Assembly: GCF_018228765.1 (NCBI RefSeq)
Contig: NZ_CP073695.1
Coordinates: forward strand, 1,984,001-2,048,000
DNA length: 64,000 nucleotides
Origin: Halorubrum ruber
Lineage (GTDB): Archaea; Halobacteriota; Halobacteria; Halobacteriales; Haloferacaceae
Reading direction: 5' to 3'
Made by a program: the position numbers and the translations under genes. Under the pieces are notes generated by a model, which saw nothing but the letters and a program-made list of their open reading frames with translations, did not search any database and was not told where the DNA came from. Below are positions 26,254 to 35,900 of the stretch, in pieces (position 1 is the first letter of the stretch; the number at the start of each line of letters is the position of its first letter).

Positions 26254-26900
26254 ACAGAATTCGCGAATTACTGAGGCATATTTATAATATTTCCATCCGT
26301 GAATGGCTCCCTAAAAAAATTGGATCCTACAATGGAGTAGCTGTTAGACGACCCAGATTGCTGGATTCAACAGACGTGTTTCCAGAGTATGAAACTACTC
26401 TTGTGTCACACATCAGACGACACCTCCCTAATAACTCAACTACTACGATTGTTGGAGGAGGGTTAGGGGTGTCATCAGTTGTGGCTGTACAATCAGGGAG
26501 CCAGAGTGTTAACACATATGAGGCTTCATTGGATAGATTAGATATAATTCAGGAAACAGCAAAGCTTAATAAAATGTCTAGTAAGATAACTCTCCATCAT
26601 GCGATTGTGGAATCTGGCATCCTGATTGAGGGATCGTCAACAGGTGCTGACCGAATCAAGGCTGACGCTCTACCAGAGTCAGATGTTCTCATTTTAGACT
26701 GTGAAGGTGCAGAGGAAGAAATTCTAGCAAATATAGATAGAAATCCTGATATGATAATTGTTGAGTGTCACCCTATGTTTGATGTAAACCCAAGAGAAAT
26801 CGTAGAACTGTTGGAAGACAAAGGATATACTGTAATCGATAGAGAAGATGAGAAGGTGAATAGAGGTAAAATAACAATTGTTACTGCTACTACTGATTAA
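26250..26900 (+). CDS. FkbM-family SAM-dependent methyltransferase
   Basis: A 216-residue enzyme. The SAM loop is STTTIVGGGLGVSSVVAV near residues 65-80, the acidic residue after strand 2 is in NTYEASLDRL, and the family core is VLILDCEGAEEEIL near 150 followed by MIIVECHPMF. FkbM enzymes O-methylate sugars or polyketides; next to glycosyltransferases the natural role is methylation of a hexose or uronic acid in the surface glycan. Coupled to the GT4 gene by a 4 bp overlap. It is an intact relative of the broken gene at 22906-23619. Confidence 0.85.
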   Translation: MNRIRELLRHIYNISIREWLPKKIGSYNGVAVRRPRLLDSTDVFPEYETTLVSHIRRHLPNNSTTTIVGGGLGVSSVVAVQSGSQSVNTYEASLDRLDIIQETAKLNKMSSKITLHHAIVESGILIEGSSTGADRIKADALPESDVLILDCEGAEEEILANIDRNPDMIIVECHPMFDVNPREIVELLEDKGYTVIDREDEKVNRGKITIVTATTD

Positions 26901-26976
26901 TATTATTTATGAACATTGAGTGAATAGAAATGTAGGGTTAACCAAATTACGCTGACCACGCTTTAATCATTACATT

Positions 26977-27266
26977 ATCCAGGGCGTTATACTCGCCGCA
27001 GGCAAGGGAACCCGACTTCCCCACTGAGTGACGACAAGTCGAAAGTTCTCGTCAAGGTTAACGACAAACCTCTCATTGAGAATGTGTTCAATAATCTCAA
27101 CGACGTCAGGCTCGACGAGTTAGTCGTCGTCAGCTACATGAAATAGAAAATAATCAAGCAGTACGGCGATGAGTAGCGCGGACGCTCGATAACGTACGCC
27201 CATTAGCGCAAACAATTAGGTCTAGCACACGCCCTCTTACAGGCCAAGCCGCACGTGGACGATGAT
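26977..27266 (+). pseudogene. Decayed glucose-1-phosphate nucleotidyltransferase (AglF-like) N-terminal half
   Basis: The reading IQGVILAAGKGTRL at 26977 is the start of a nucleotidyltransferase with ATC in place of the expected ATG. A frameshift follows at about 27020; the frame then gives SDDKSKVLVKVNDKPLIENV, DELVVVSYMK, a TAG stop, KQYGDE, another TAG, SITYAH, a third TAG, and QLGLAHALLQAKPHVDDD. Order and motifs match AglF/RmlA-type enzymes (V-x-Y-x-x-Q-x-x-x-GLAHA). Only the first 100 residues or so remain. It lies between the methyltransferase and an epimerase fragment. Confidence 0.75.
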
Positions 27267-27390
27267 CATTCGCAAGCGTATCGACTACGAACCTAATCAC
27301 ACCGTTCGAGAGGGCCTCTGGAAATTAATTGACTGGGACGAGCCGAATCGCGACTGGTACGAACCTCGCGTCAGAAATTCCAGACTGGGC
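27262..27390 (+). pseudogene. C-terminal fragment of an NAD-dependent sugar epimerase/dehydratase
   Basis: The frame from 27262 reads RIDYEPNHTVREGLWKLIDW and NRDWYEPRVRNS, the standard end of haloarchaeal extended-SDR sugar epimerases (a YEP, then EGL, then W). It follows the nucleotidyltransferase fragment without spacer, so a deletion appears to have removed the end of one gene and most of the next. The rest of that open frame (to 27459) shows no resemblance. Confidence 0.55.
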
Positions 27391-27493
27391 TGTTGTTTCG
27401 GCTCAATCAAACGAATCAAACCACCGTCCGACCCGCGAGACTCAGGTGGCGATACATGAAATTTCTATTTTCATACCATACATAAGTGATAGT

Positions 27494-28447
27494 CTATTCG
27501 GAAAGCACCTGTCGAATACTCTCTTCGACTGTTCGATACGACTCGAACCCGAGCTCGTTGGTGACGGGTGAAGTCTCCATAGCGAACCGTTCTGAAATCG
27601 CTTCGTCTCGAGGATTTTCGACACGCTCGATCGGTGGGGTGTGTCCTAGTTCGTCTTCGGCAATCCCCTGAACGAGCTCTGCGAGCTCCAATACCGAGAG
27701 CACCTGGTCAGATCCCAACGTGTACGTCGTTGCTCCATCTTCCGCATCAACGAGTGCTTCGACGGATCGGAGATACGCATCAGCGGCATCTTTGACATGA
27801 ATGAAGTTTCGAGCCTGCGTCCCGGGGTCGTACACTTTAAGCGGCTCGTTCGCTCTTGCGGCGTCAATGAAGAGATCAATAACGGTACGCTTCCGGATAA
27901 CCCCGTTATCGCCCTCATCGTGGGCACCAAACAGATTCGCCATCAGAAACACGTGAGCAGGGAACTTCCGAGACGACAGTGAATGTATGTCATCTTCGTT
28001 CATCTGCTTTGTGCTCCCATACACATTCAACGGATCCCGACGGAGTTCAGGTCGAAGTGGGAAAGACTCTGGCTCACCGAACACGGCGACGCTCCCCGCA
28101 AAAGATAGGGGAATACCTTTTTGGCGACATACCCATGCGACGTTTTCGGTGCCGACGACGTTCACGTCAAACGCGTGCTCTGGCGTCTCCTCACACGACT
28201 CAACATCACTGACTGCGGCTAAGTGAATAACTGCGTCGGCGTTCCCGATCACATCACGAACTGCTCGTCGATCCCGCACGTCGATGTGTTTCACTGCTTG
28301 GCCCCGAATTGATTCGACGCTTCCGGTGCTAAAATTGTCTACAGGGAGGACGTTATGACCCCCATCGAGTAGCGTCGCTACCACACAAGACCCGAGGTAT
28401 CCCGCGGCGCCAGTCACAGCGACCGTCAACGCACTCCCTTTCGTCAT
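27494..28447 (-). CDS. NAD-dependent nucleotide-sugar epimerase/dehydratase
   Basis: A 317-residue extended short-chain dehydrogenase. The NAD-binding glycine motif is VTGAAGYLGSCVVATLL; DVRDRRAVRDVIGNADAVIHLAA is the adenine-side region; the catalytic triad fits Ser in FAGSVAVFG and Tyr/Lys in NVYGSTKQ. Residues to about 250 and the C-terminal sugar-binding part (PPIERVENPRDEAISERFAM) follow the UDP-glucose 4-epimerase/UDP-glucuronate decarboxylase plan. Its position beside aglB suggests it supplies one of the N-glycan sugars. Divergent from aglB across a 195 bp spacer. Confidence 0.85.
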   Translation of the reverse strand: MTKGSALTVAVTGAAGYLGSCVVATLLDGGHNVLPVDNFSTGSVESIRGQAVKHIDVRDRRAVRDVIGNADAVIHLAAVSDVESCEETPEHAFDVNVVGTENVAWVCRQKGIPLSFAGSVAVFGEPESFPLRPELRRDPLNVYGSTKQMNEDDIHSLSSRKFPAHVFLMANLFGAHDEGDNGVIRKRTVIDLFIDAARANEPLKVYDPGTQARNFIHVKDAADAYLRSVEALVDAEDGATTYTLGSDQVLSVLELAELVQGIAEDELGHTPPIERVENPRDEAISERFAMETSPVTNELGFESYRTVEESIRQVLSE

Positions 28448-28610
28448 TGTATTCCAAACTACGACCGGCCCACAAGACTATTTTGTTTGTTAAGAAGGTA
28501 ACGCGTGGAGGTGAATTCAAATGGGTATGCTCGTATCCGGTTTTACAACCATGTTGTGATTTCGCATATGATTCTGCTACCTGTTCCAAGTGGCGTGTAG
28601 AGATGACAAG

Positions 28611-28618
28611 CCTTATGC
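28611..28618 (+). promoter_or_regulatory. TATA box of aglB
   Basis: CCTTATGC is centred about 28 bp upstream of the ATG at 28643, consistent with a leaderless aglB mRNA. Confidence 0.4.
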
Positions 28619-28642
28619 GCGTTTTGACAGTCCCTTGCGGTA

Positions 28643-31600
28643 ATGAGCGATTCGAACGATCCGCCGGACGAATCGGACTCGTCCCCGTCCGATCTCCTCG
28701 CACGGTGGTACCACGTTCCCGTCCTCCTCGGGATATCTGTGTTCATGCTGTGGACGCGACTGCGCTCGTACGGGAACTTCATCCAGAACGGCGAGGTGTA
28801 CTTCCGTGGTAACGACGCGTGGTACCACCTCCGTGAAACGACGTATCTCATGGAGAATTGGCCAAACACACTCCCGTTTGATCCGTGGACGGGATTTCCG
28901 TACGGGAACAGCGTGGGACAGTTCGGCACTCTCTGGGATCACATCATGGCTGTCGGGATCTGGATCGCCAGGCCGATTATGGGCGGCGCCGAGGAGGTTA
29001 TGCTCATCATGGCCCCCATCACTGGCGCGCTCGTCGCTGTGCCGACGTACTTCATCGCGCGGCGATTTGTCGACCGCGTGCCCGCGCTCGTCGGCGCGGC
29101 GACGCTGGCGCTGTTCTCGGGGACTTTCCTCCGGTATACGCTCGTCGGGTTTCCCGACCACAGCGCGGCGGAGATCCTCTTCCAGAGCACCGCCATCCTA
29201 GCGTTCCTCGTCGCGCTCGGCGTGGCGGAACGCGAGAAACCGGTATGGGAACTCGTCGTCGATCAGGACTGGGACGCGCTCCGTAAACCGATCGCCTACG
29301 CCGCCGCGGCCGGCGTCGCGCTCGGCCTCTACATGTGGACGTGGCAGCCGGGTATCCTGATGGTCGGCTTCACAGGGATCTTCCTCGCGGTCAAGCTTAC
29401 GAGCGACACCTACCACGAGAAGAGCCCCGAGCCGGCCGCGTTTGCCGGCACAGTCACGATGATCGTTGCGGGGTTGATGCAGGTCATCCCGCTCGACACC
29501 TTCTCGTTCAACCCGACTGACTACTCGCTCCTCCAAGTTGTCTTGCCGCTTGCCGTCGCGCTCGGCGCCGTCTTCCTCGCGTGGCTCGCACGCCAATGGG
29601 AGGCGCGTGACCTCGGGACCGACACCTACCCCGCGGCCGTCGGCGGCCTCATCCTCACGTCCGCAGGATTCGTCTGGCTCGCGATCCCTTCACTGTGGTC
29701 GACGATCGTCAGCAACCTCCTCAACACCGTCGCCTTCTCCGCGAGCGCCGGCGCCCGCACCATCGGCGAGGCCCAACCCCCCCTTCAGGGCGCCTCCTTC
29801 TCCAACTTCGTCCTCTCGCAGTACGGGCTCGCCTTCTTCCTCGCGCTCGCCGCGGTCCTCTACATCCTCGCACGCCCACTGTATCGCTCCGATGACACCA
29901 ATCACACCCTCTACATACCGGCCGCGCTCGCGGTCGTCGGCTCCGTCTACGCGGTCCCGCAGGCGTACGGCGCCATCGGCGGCCTCGTCGGCGTCGACTG
30001 GCAGGTGATCGGCCTGCTCATCGCCGCCGCCTTCCTCGTCGGCGCGACATTCCTCGTCGAGTACGACGCCGAGGAGCTGTACTTCGTCGTGTGGGCGGCG
30101 TTCATCGGCAGCGCGGCGTTCACCCAAGTCCGCTTCAACTACTACTTCGCCGTCGTCGTCGCGGTCGGCACGGCGTACTTCCTCCAGGTCGCGCTCGACG
30201 CGCTCGAGCTCACCTCGCTCGACGCGGTCCGCGAGATCGAGGGGTGGCAGATACTCACCGTCGCGGCCGTCCTCGCGGTCCTGATCGTCCCACTCGTCGG
30301 CGTCGCCACCCCGGTCTGGCAGGCCGGCAACTCCAGCCAGCCGGGCAGCGTCGTCCAGTGGGACGAGAGCCTCCAGTGGATGAACGACGAGACGCCCCAG
30401 CCGGGCGAGCTTGAGGGCGCGGACAACCCGATGGAGCTGTACGGCACCTACGAGCGCCCCGCCGACGGCGACTACGAGTACCCGGAGGGCGCCTACGGCG
30501 TCCAGTCGTGGTGGGACTACGGCCACTGGATCACCACGCGCGCCGAGCGCATCCCGAACGCCAACCCGTTCCAGCAGAACGCGGGCCAAGCGGCCGACTA
30601 CCTCCTCGCGCCGAGCGAGGAGGAAGCCGCGGAAGTGCTCGCGAGCCAGAGCACCGAGGGCAACGAGACCCGCTACGTGATGGTCGACTGGCAGATGGCG
30701 TCGCCGAATTCCAAGTTCAACGCGCCGGTCACGTTCTACTCGGGCAACGAGACGGTGCGCGACTTCAACGAAGTGCTCTACCAGCGGGTCCAGGGGCCGC
30801 AGGGCCAGCAGGGCGGGCTCCGGTTTGCGCTCCAGATGCGGACGCAGCGCTACCACGAGAGCCAGATGATCCGGCTCTACCAGCACTACGGCAGCGCGGT
30901 CGAGCCGCAGCCGGTCGTGATCGACTGGGAGCCGCAGACCGCGCAGACGCAGTCCGGCGAGCAGGTCGAGATCAAGGTGCTCCCGACGGACGGCCAGGCG
31001 ATCCGCCGGTTCGATAACCTCTCGGCGGCGCAGTCGTACGTCGAGGCGGACGGTTCCGCGCAGGTCGGCGGCGTAATGGGCGTCCCCTCCGAGCGCCTCG
31101 ACGCGCTCGAACACTACCGGCTGGTCCACGCGACGGCCGAGACGCCGGGGCGGTCGCCGTACGCCCAGCAGGCGCAGATCCTCGCCCAGCGGTTCGGCGT
31201 CGACCTCCAGGCGACGTTCGGCGAGTCGCTGTTCGGCGCGTTCACCGACGACTTCGTCAAGACGTTCGAACGCGTGCCGGGCGCGACCGTCGAGGGCTCG
31301 GGCGCCGAGCCCGGCCAAGAGGTCAAAGCGACCGTCGAGATGGAGAAGCCGTCGGGCGAGACGTTCGAGTACACGCAGTACGCGACCGCCGACGAGGACG
31401 GGAACTTCGAGTTCACGCTCCCGTACTCGACGACGGGCTACGACGAGTTCGGGCCCGAGAACGGGTACACGAACACGAGCGTCCGCGCGACCGGGCCGTA
31501 CAACATCACCACCGAGCGGACGACCGGCGACGACCTGTACACGACCCAGCGCGTCGGGCAGGTCGAGGTGACCGAGGGTCAGGTCGTCGGCGTCGACGAC

Positions 31601-31789
31601 GCCGCGGCGACGGTCGAGCTCGAAGAGCGGATCATCGACTGTCCCAGCGGCGACCCCGAGTGCCCCGTCGACGGCAGCGGGAGCGACGGCGGCGATTCGA
31701 CGAACTCGACCGACGCGGGGGCGCTGATCGGCGCCGAGCCGGTCGCGACGACGGCGACGGCCGCCACGACGGCGACCGCACCGAACTGA
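28643..31789 (+). CDS. aglB: Dolichyl-phosphooligosaccharide-protein glycotransferase AglB
   Basis: A 1048-residue STT3-family oligosaccharyltransferase that moves the lipid-linked glycan to Asn in N-x-S/T of exported proteins, on the outer membrane face. One membrane helix precedes the first external loop with GNDAWYHLRET (the DxD-like metal site); about 12 more helices run to residue 570. The catalytic WWDYG motif is at residues 623-627. The globular C-terminal half includes a Thr/Ser-rich acidic end rather than a transmembrane anchor. The length is normal for haloarchaeal AglB. It closes the glycan locus, and its composition returns to the GC-rich chromosomal level, so the gene is probably part of the stable backbone. 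Confidence 0.97.
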   Translation: MSDSNDPPDESDSSPSDLLARWYHVPVLLGISVFMLWTRLRSYGNFIQNGEVYFRGNDAWYHLRETTYLMENWPNTLPFDPWTGFPYGNSVGQFGTLWDHIMAVGIWIARPIMGGAEEVMLIMAPITGALVAVPTYFIARRFVDRVPALVGAATLALFSGTFLRYTLVGFPDHSAAEILFQSTAILAFLVALGVAEREKPVWELVVDQDWDALRKPIAYAAAAGVALGLYMWTWQPGILMVGFTGIFLAVKLTSDTYHEKSPEPAAFAGTVTMIVAGLMQVIPLDTFSFNPTDYSLLQVVLPLAVALGAVFLAWLARQWEARDLGTDTYPAAVGGLILTSAGFVWLAIPSLWSTIVSNLLNTVAFSASAGARTIGEAQPPLQGASFSNFVLSQYGLAFFLALAAVLYILARPLYRSDDTNHTLYIPAALAVVGSVYAVPQAYGAIGGLVGVDWQVIGLLIAAAFLVGATFLVEYDAEELYFVVWAAFIGSAAFTQVRFNYYFAVVVAVGTAYFLQVALDALELTSLDAVREIEGWQILTVAAVLAVLIVPLVGVATPVWQAGNSSQPGSVVQWDESLQWMNDETPQPGELEGADNPMELYGTYERPADGDYEYPEGAYGVQSWWDYGHWITTRAERIPNANPFQQNAGQAADYLLAPSEEEAAEVLASQSTEGNETRYVMVDWQMASPNSKFNAPVTFYSGNETVRDFNEVLYQRVQGPQGQQGGLRFALQMRTQRYHESQMIRLYQHYGSAVEPQPVVIDWEPQTAQTQSGEQVEIKVLPTDGQAIRRFDNLSAAQSYVEADGSAQVGGVMGVPSERLDALEHYRLVHATAETPGRSPYAQQAQILAQRFGVDLQATFGESLFGAFTDDFVKTFERVPGATVEGSGAEPGQEVKATVEMEKPSGETFEYTQYATADEDGNFEFTLPYSTTGYDEFGPENGYTNTSVRATGPYNITTERTTGDDLYTTQRVGQVEVTEGQVVGVDDAAATVELEERIIDCPSGDPECPVDGSGSDGGDSTNSTDAGALIGAEPVATTATAATTATAPN

Positions 31790-31869
31790 CCGCGGGCGCC
31801 GAGGCGGCGGCCGAGGCGGCCGTCTGATACCCGGCCCTTCTTTACCGCGGCTGCGCTTTTTGCGAGCAG

Positions 31870-32814
<945 letters not shown>

Positions 32815-32851
32815 CTGGCGGAGTCGGTCACTGGTCTACGGTGAGTGAGAA

Positions 32852-33196
32852 TCACAACCAGTCGGTGGTGATGTACGTCACCGCCTTCATGGCGTCCCGG
32901 TCGGGATACACCTCGACGACGCGCTGGATGATGTGATAGAGCTCGTGCGTTTCGAGTGATTGATCGGGCACGTAGAATACGCCACTGTGCGAGTCGACCG
33001 ACATCTGGACAAAATCGTCGTCACTGGTGACGATGAGACGGTCGTGTTCGACGGCGTACCGGCGAATCGCGACGTCGTCGACGCCCTCACCGAGCTCGCT
33101 CACGGCGACGACGCGCTCTACGTCGTGGCCCGCTTTGGCGAGTTTGTCTGCCAGTGGAGCCGCGATGTTCTCATCGAGCAGAAATGACACCCGCAT
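32852..33196 (-). CDS. DUF5615 PIN-like protein (putative toxin)
   Basis: A 114-residue protein starting MRVSFLLDENI, where the DEN motif is the DUF5615 (Mut7-C/PIN-like) signature; VTSDDDFVQM near residue 58 provides the second acidic cluster. This fold is found in predicted RNases of toxin-antitoxin systems. It begins 3 bp after the stop of the DUF433 gene, the classic partner order. A C-terminal tail of about 30 residues ends TTDWL. RNase activity is inferred from the fold. Confidence 0.8.
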   Translation of the reverse strand: MRVSFLLDENIAAPLADKLAKAGHDVERVVAVSELGEGVDDVAIRRYAVEHDRLIVTSDDDFVQMSVDSHSGVFYVPDQSLETHELYHIIQRVVEVYPDRDAMKAVTYITTDWL

Positions 33197-33199
33197 GCG

Positions 33200-33505
33200 C
33201 TACGCGTCCGACAAGTCCTCGGGACCGGTGACGACGTTCGGATCGTTCGCTGCGGCGTCGTGTAGCTCCCGACGGCGTTCTTCGACGGTTCGCATCTCCT
33301 CCGGGTGGTCGTGATAGTACGCCAGCGCGTGGTAGACCTTCGCGGCGGTGAGGTCGAACCGATCCGCGACCGTCTGTGCGTCGAGCCCGCGCTCCTCCAC
33401 CAGCGCGTGGATATGACGCACGGTGATTCGTCGGTCTCGAACGTGCGGCTCGTCATGGACGTCCGACTCGTCACCAGAGACAACGGTGTTCATTTGCCTC
33501 GACAT
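33200..33505 (-). CDS. DUF433 protein (putative antitoxin)
   Basis: About 101 residues from the ATG at 33505 (a second ATG at 33493 is nearly as likely). The core reads RDRRITVRHIHALVEERGLDAQTVADRFDLTAAKVYHALAYYHDHPEE, a DUF433 helix-turn-helix fold that binds DNA and usually masks a DUF5615 toxin. It directly precedes the DUF5615 gene (3 bp gap). ACTAAAGG on the minus strand near 33530-33538 may be its TATA region. A longer upstream frame (to 33922) only shadows the thioredoxin-like gene. Confidence 0.78.
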   Translation of the reverse strand: MSRQMNTVVSGDESDVHDEPHVRDRRITVRHIHALVEERGLDAQTVADRFDLTAAKVYHALAYYHDHPEEMRTVEERRRELHDAAANDPNVVTGPEDLSDA

Positions 33506-33632
33506 ATCAGCAGCTACCGGCGTAGTGGCCTTTAGTCTTTGCCGGCGCGTTGGGGCGCTGAACGTTCTGCGACTGAACAGGTTATCGATACGTCGCGCAA
33601 CGCCTTTTCGGCTCCCGCTCGTACATCTGCGC

Positions 33633-34193
33633 ATGGTCCAGATGGAATCCGACTCGGAACTCGACCGTGGCGACGCCGCCCCCGACTTCGAGTTGCCCGG
33701 CGCGGACGGCGAGACGTACGCGCTCAACGACTTCGAGACGGACGCGCTGCTCGTCGTCTTCACCTGTAACCACTGCCCGTACGCGAAGGCGAAGATCGAC
33801 CTCCTGAACGAGCTCGCCGCAGAGTACGACGACCTCGCGGTCGTCGGGATCAACCCCAACGACGCCGACGCGTACCCCGAGGACTCCTTCGAGGCGATGC
33901 GCGAGCGGGTCGCCGACGGCACGGTCGCGTACGACGCGTACCTCCGCGACGAGACCGGCGAGGTCGCGGCCGCCTACGATGCCGTCTGTACCCCTGACCC
34001 GTTCCTCTTCGGCCGCGAAGACGGCGCGTGGCGGCTGCGCTACCACGGGCGGCTCGACGACGCGCTCAACCCCGACGACGAGCCGACCGAGTTCTACGTC
34101 CGCGACGCAGTCGACGCCGTCCTCGCGGGCGAGGACGTCGAGATTCCGGACCGCCCCTCGCGCGGCTGTTCAATCAAGTGGCCCGACGCCTGA
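33633..34193 (+). CDS. Thioredoxin-fold AhpC/TSA-type redoxin
   Basis: A 186-residue soluble protein. The segment APDFELPGADGETYALNDFE is the usual peroxiredoxin/redoxin entry, and the active site is VFTCNHCPYAKA near residue 48, a CxxC that contacts the next helix. It belongs to the thioredoxin family type in which CNHCPY replaces the TxxC of peroxiredoxins. A C-terminal Cys occurs in RPSRGCSIKW. The role is thiol-disulfide or peroxide reduction; the electron donor is unknown. The start at 33633 (GCGC-ATG-GTC) is followed by another ATG three codons on. Confidence 0.85.
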   Translation: MVQMESDSELDRGDAAPDFELPGADGETYALNDFETDALLVVFTCNHCPYAKAKIDLLNELAAEYDDLAVVGINPNDADAYPEDSFEAMRERVADGTVAYDAYLRDETGEVAAAYDAVCTPDPFLFGREDGAWRLRYHGRLDDALNPDDEPTEFYVRDAVDAVLAGEDVEIPDRPSRGCSIKWPDA

Positions 34194-34284
34194 GGCTCGG
34201 GGACCGTCGCCGGACGCGGCGGGTGGTCTCGGATCGGGGTTCCGCCGGAGACGGGTTAACAAGCGTCCGGGCCGAACGGGTGGT

Positions 34285-34986
34285 ATGGGAATGAAAGGCG
34301 ACGAGCCGGACCTCCACGAGATCGATCGCTACGACAGCGGCGTCGGCTGGATCGCGTACCCCGACGAGATGATGGAGCGCGCGAGCCACGCGTTCGCGGT
34401 CGAGAACGAGGAGACGGACGCGGACGACGTGTGGGTGGTCGACCCGGTCGACGCGCCCGGCGTCGACGACTTACTCGCCGAGCTCGGCGACGTCGCGGGC
34501 GTCGTGGTCGGGCTCGACCGCCACGTGCGCGACAGCGGCGAGCTCGCCACGCGCCACAACGCCCCGGTGTACGTCCCCGAATGGATGACCGGCGTCGCCG
34601 AGGAGCTGGATCCGGACGTCGACGTCGAGCGGTTCGGCGCGCGGCTCGCGGACACCGGCTTCGAGGCGATCCGGATCCGCGACTCCTCGCTGCCGCCGTG
34701 GCAGGAGGTCGGGCTCTTCGACGGGGAGACGCTGATCGTTCCCGAGTCGCTCGGCAACGCCTCGTACTTCCGCGGCGACCGCGAGCGCCTCGGCGTTCAC
34801 CCCATGTTACGACTCACGCCGCCGACGGCCGCGCTCTCCGGGCTCGACCCCGAGCGCATCCTCGTCGGTCACGGGGTTGGGGTCCACGAGCGCGCAGCGG
34901 TCGCCCTCGAGGACGCGCTCTCCGACTCGCGGCGCAAGGCGCCGAGACTGTACGCGAAGACGCTCAAGTCGGCGCTCCCGTTCTGA
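34285..34986 (+). CDS. Conserved haloarchaeal protein, unknown function (possible degenerate MBL-like fold)
   Basis: A 233-residue soluble protein with no membrane segment. It begins LHEIDRYDSGVGWIAYPDEMMERASHAF; the middle has VVVGLDRHVRDSG and APVYVPEWM, and near the end comes ERILVGHGVGVH. The order of strands and a late GHG-x-GVH motif resemble the frame of metallo-beta-lactamase-fold proteins, but the HxHxDH zinc motif is missing. The fold is therefore a guess. It stands alone with no operon partner; the starts at 34285 and 34291 are equally possible. Confidence 0.65.
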   Translation: MGMKGDEPDLHEIDRYDSGVGWIAYPDEMMERASHAFAVENEETDADDVWVVDPVDAPGVDDLLAELGDVAGVVVGLDRHVRDSGELATRHNAPVYVPEWMTGVAEELDPDVDVERFGARLADTGFEAIRIRDSSLPPWQEVGLFDGETLIVPESLGNASYFRGDRERLGVHPMLRLTPPTAALSGLDPERILVGHGVGVHERAAVALEDALSDSRRKAPRLYAKTLKSALPF

Positions 34987-35064
34987 GCGCGGTCAGGAAC
35001 GCTGCGGTGCCGGGCGACCCGTGCGTGACCTTTTGCCAATGCGTCCCGTAGCGGCTCCCGACCA

Positions 35065-35481
35065 GTGATCTACGTCACCCGCGATCTGTTGACGGTGCTG
35101 CGCGAGCGCGCCGCGAGCGAGGACCCCGACGAGGCGAACCTTCGCCTCTCGGCGACGCCCGCCGGCGAGTTCGAGACCAATCTCGGCCTCGACCCGGAGA
35201 CACCGGTGGTGACCCACTTCACGCTCCCGTCTGTGGGGGAGTCCGTCAGCTCCGTGTTCGGCGTCGACCTCGGCACGCCGGCGGGCGAGGGCGGTGCGCG
35301 GTTCGTCTCGCACCCGGACGGGTTCCTCGGAATCTCGCGGACCGACGACCTCGCCGGCGTGGTGATCGTCGCCGTCCCGCCGTACGACGACGACTCGGTC
35401 GCCGCCTTCGACCGGGCCGGAGACGGGGTCGAGCTCGCCGTCGTCGACGCCGAGCCCCCGACCGAGTCCGTGCCGGAATGA
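35065..35481 (+). CDS. Hypothetical haloarchaeal protein
   Basis: A 138-residue acidic protein from a GTG start (MIYVTRDLL). It looks like an alpha/beta single domain with strands at VVTHFTLPSVG, SSVFGVDLG and AGVVIVAVPPYDD. No motif I can name. The codon usage and strong acidic bias are those of a real haloarchaeal gene, and it lies between two other small genes on the same strand (56 bp before the next). Confidence 0.65.
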   Translation: MIYVTRDLLTVLRERAASEDPDEANLRLSATPAGEFETNLGLDPETPVVTHFTLPSVGESVSSVFGVDLGTPAGEGGARFVSHPDGFLGISRTDDLAGVVIVAVPPYDDDSVAAFDRAGDGVELAVVDAEPPTESVPE

Positions 35482-35536
35482 GCGGGACGCGCCGAGAGCA
35501 GGGGTTTCAAGCCGTCGGAGGAAGTACCACGCCGTA

Positions 35537-35863
35537 ATGGCAGCACGGCCACCCGGCGGCGGCGATACGAAGGAGCCGGAGGCGATCGAGTTCGGGATCG
35601 CCGCGCTCGACGCCCGGCTCGACGAGGCGGACGTGTCGTTTCCCGCGACGGCCGCGGAGCTACGGGACGCGCTCGGCGACCAAGAGGTGCCCTACGACGC
35701 GCAGGGACGCTCCATCGCGCTCGCGGACGCGCTCGACCGCGTGCCCAAGCGGGAGTTCGAAAACGAGACGGCGTTTCTCGACGCCTTATACCCGGTGTTC
35801 GACGAGGCGCGCCGCGAGGAGCGCGGCGTGATCGCCAGCCTCCGCGACGCGCTTCCGTTCTGA
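35537..35863 (+). CDS. DUF5789-like small haloarchaeal protein
   Basis: A 108-residue helical protein. The segments EFGIAALDARLDEADVSFPATAAELRDALGD and VPYDAQGRSIALADALD fit the haloarchaeal DUF5789 family as I remember it, whose function is unknown. Six to eight residues at the N-terminus are probably flexible. The start ATG follows GCCGTA directly, with no Shine-Dalgarno. Confidence 0.7.
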   Translation: MAARPPGGGDTKEPEAIEFGIAALDARLDEADVSFPATAAELRDALGDQEVPYDAQGRSIALADALDRVPKREFENETAFLDALYPVFDEARREERGVIASLRDALPF

Positions 35864-35900
35864 ACGCCGCGCGCGACGCGGCCGACTGATCGAGAATCGG

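Noticed and set aside
13492-28642. Insertion sequences in the decayed regions
   Set aside because: No transposase motif, no long terminal inverted repeats and no target duplications could be recognised; only the dyad at 23718 has symmetric ends.
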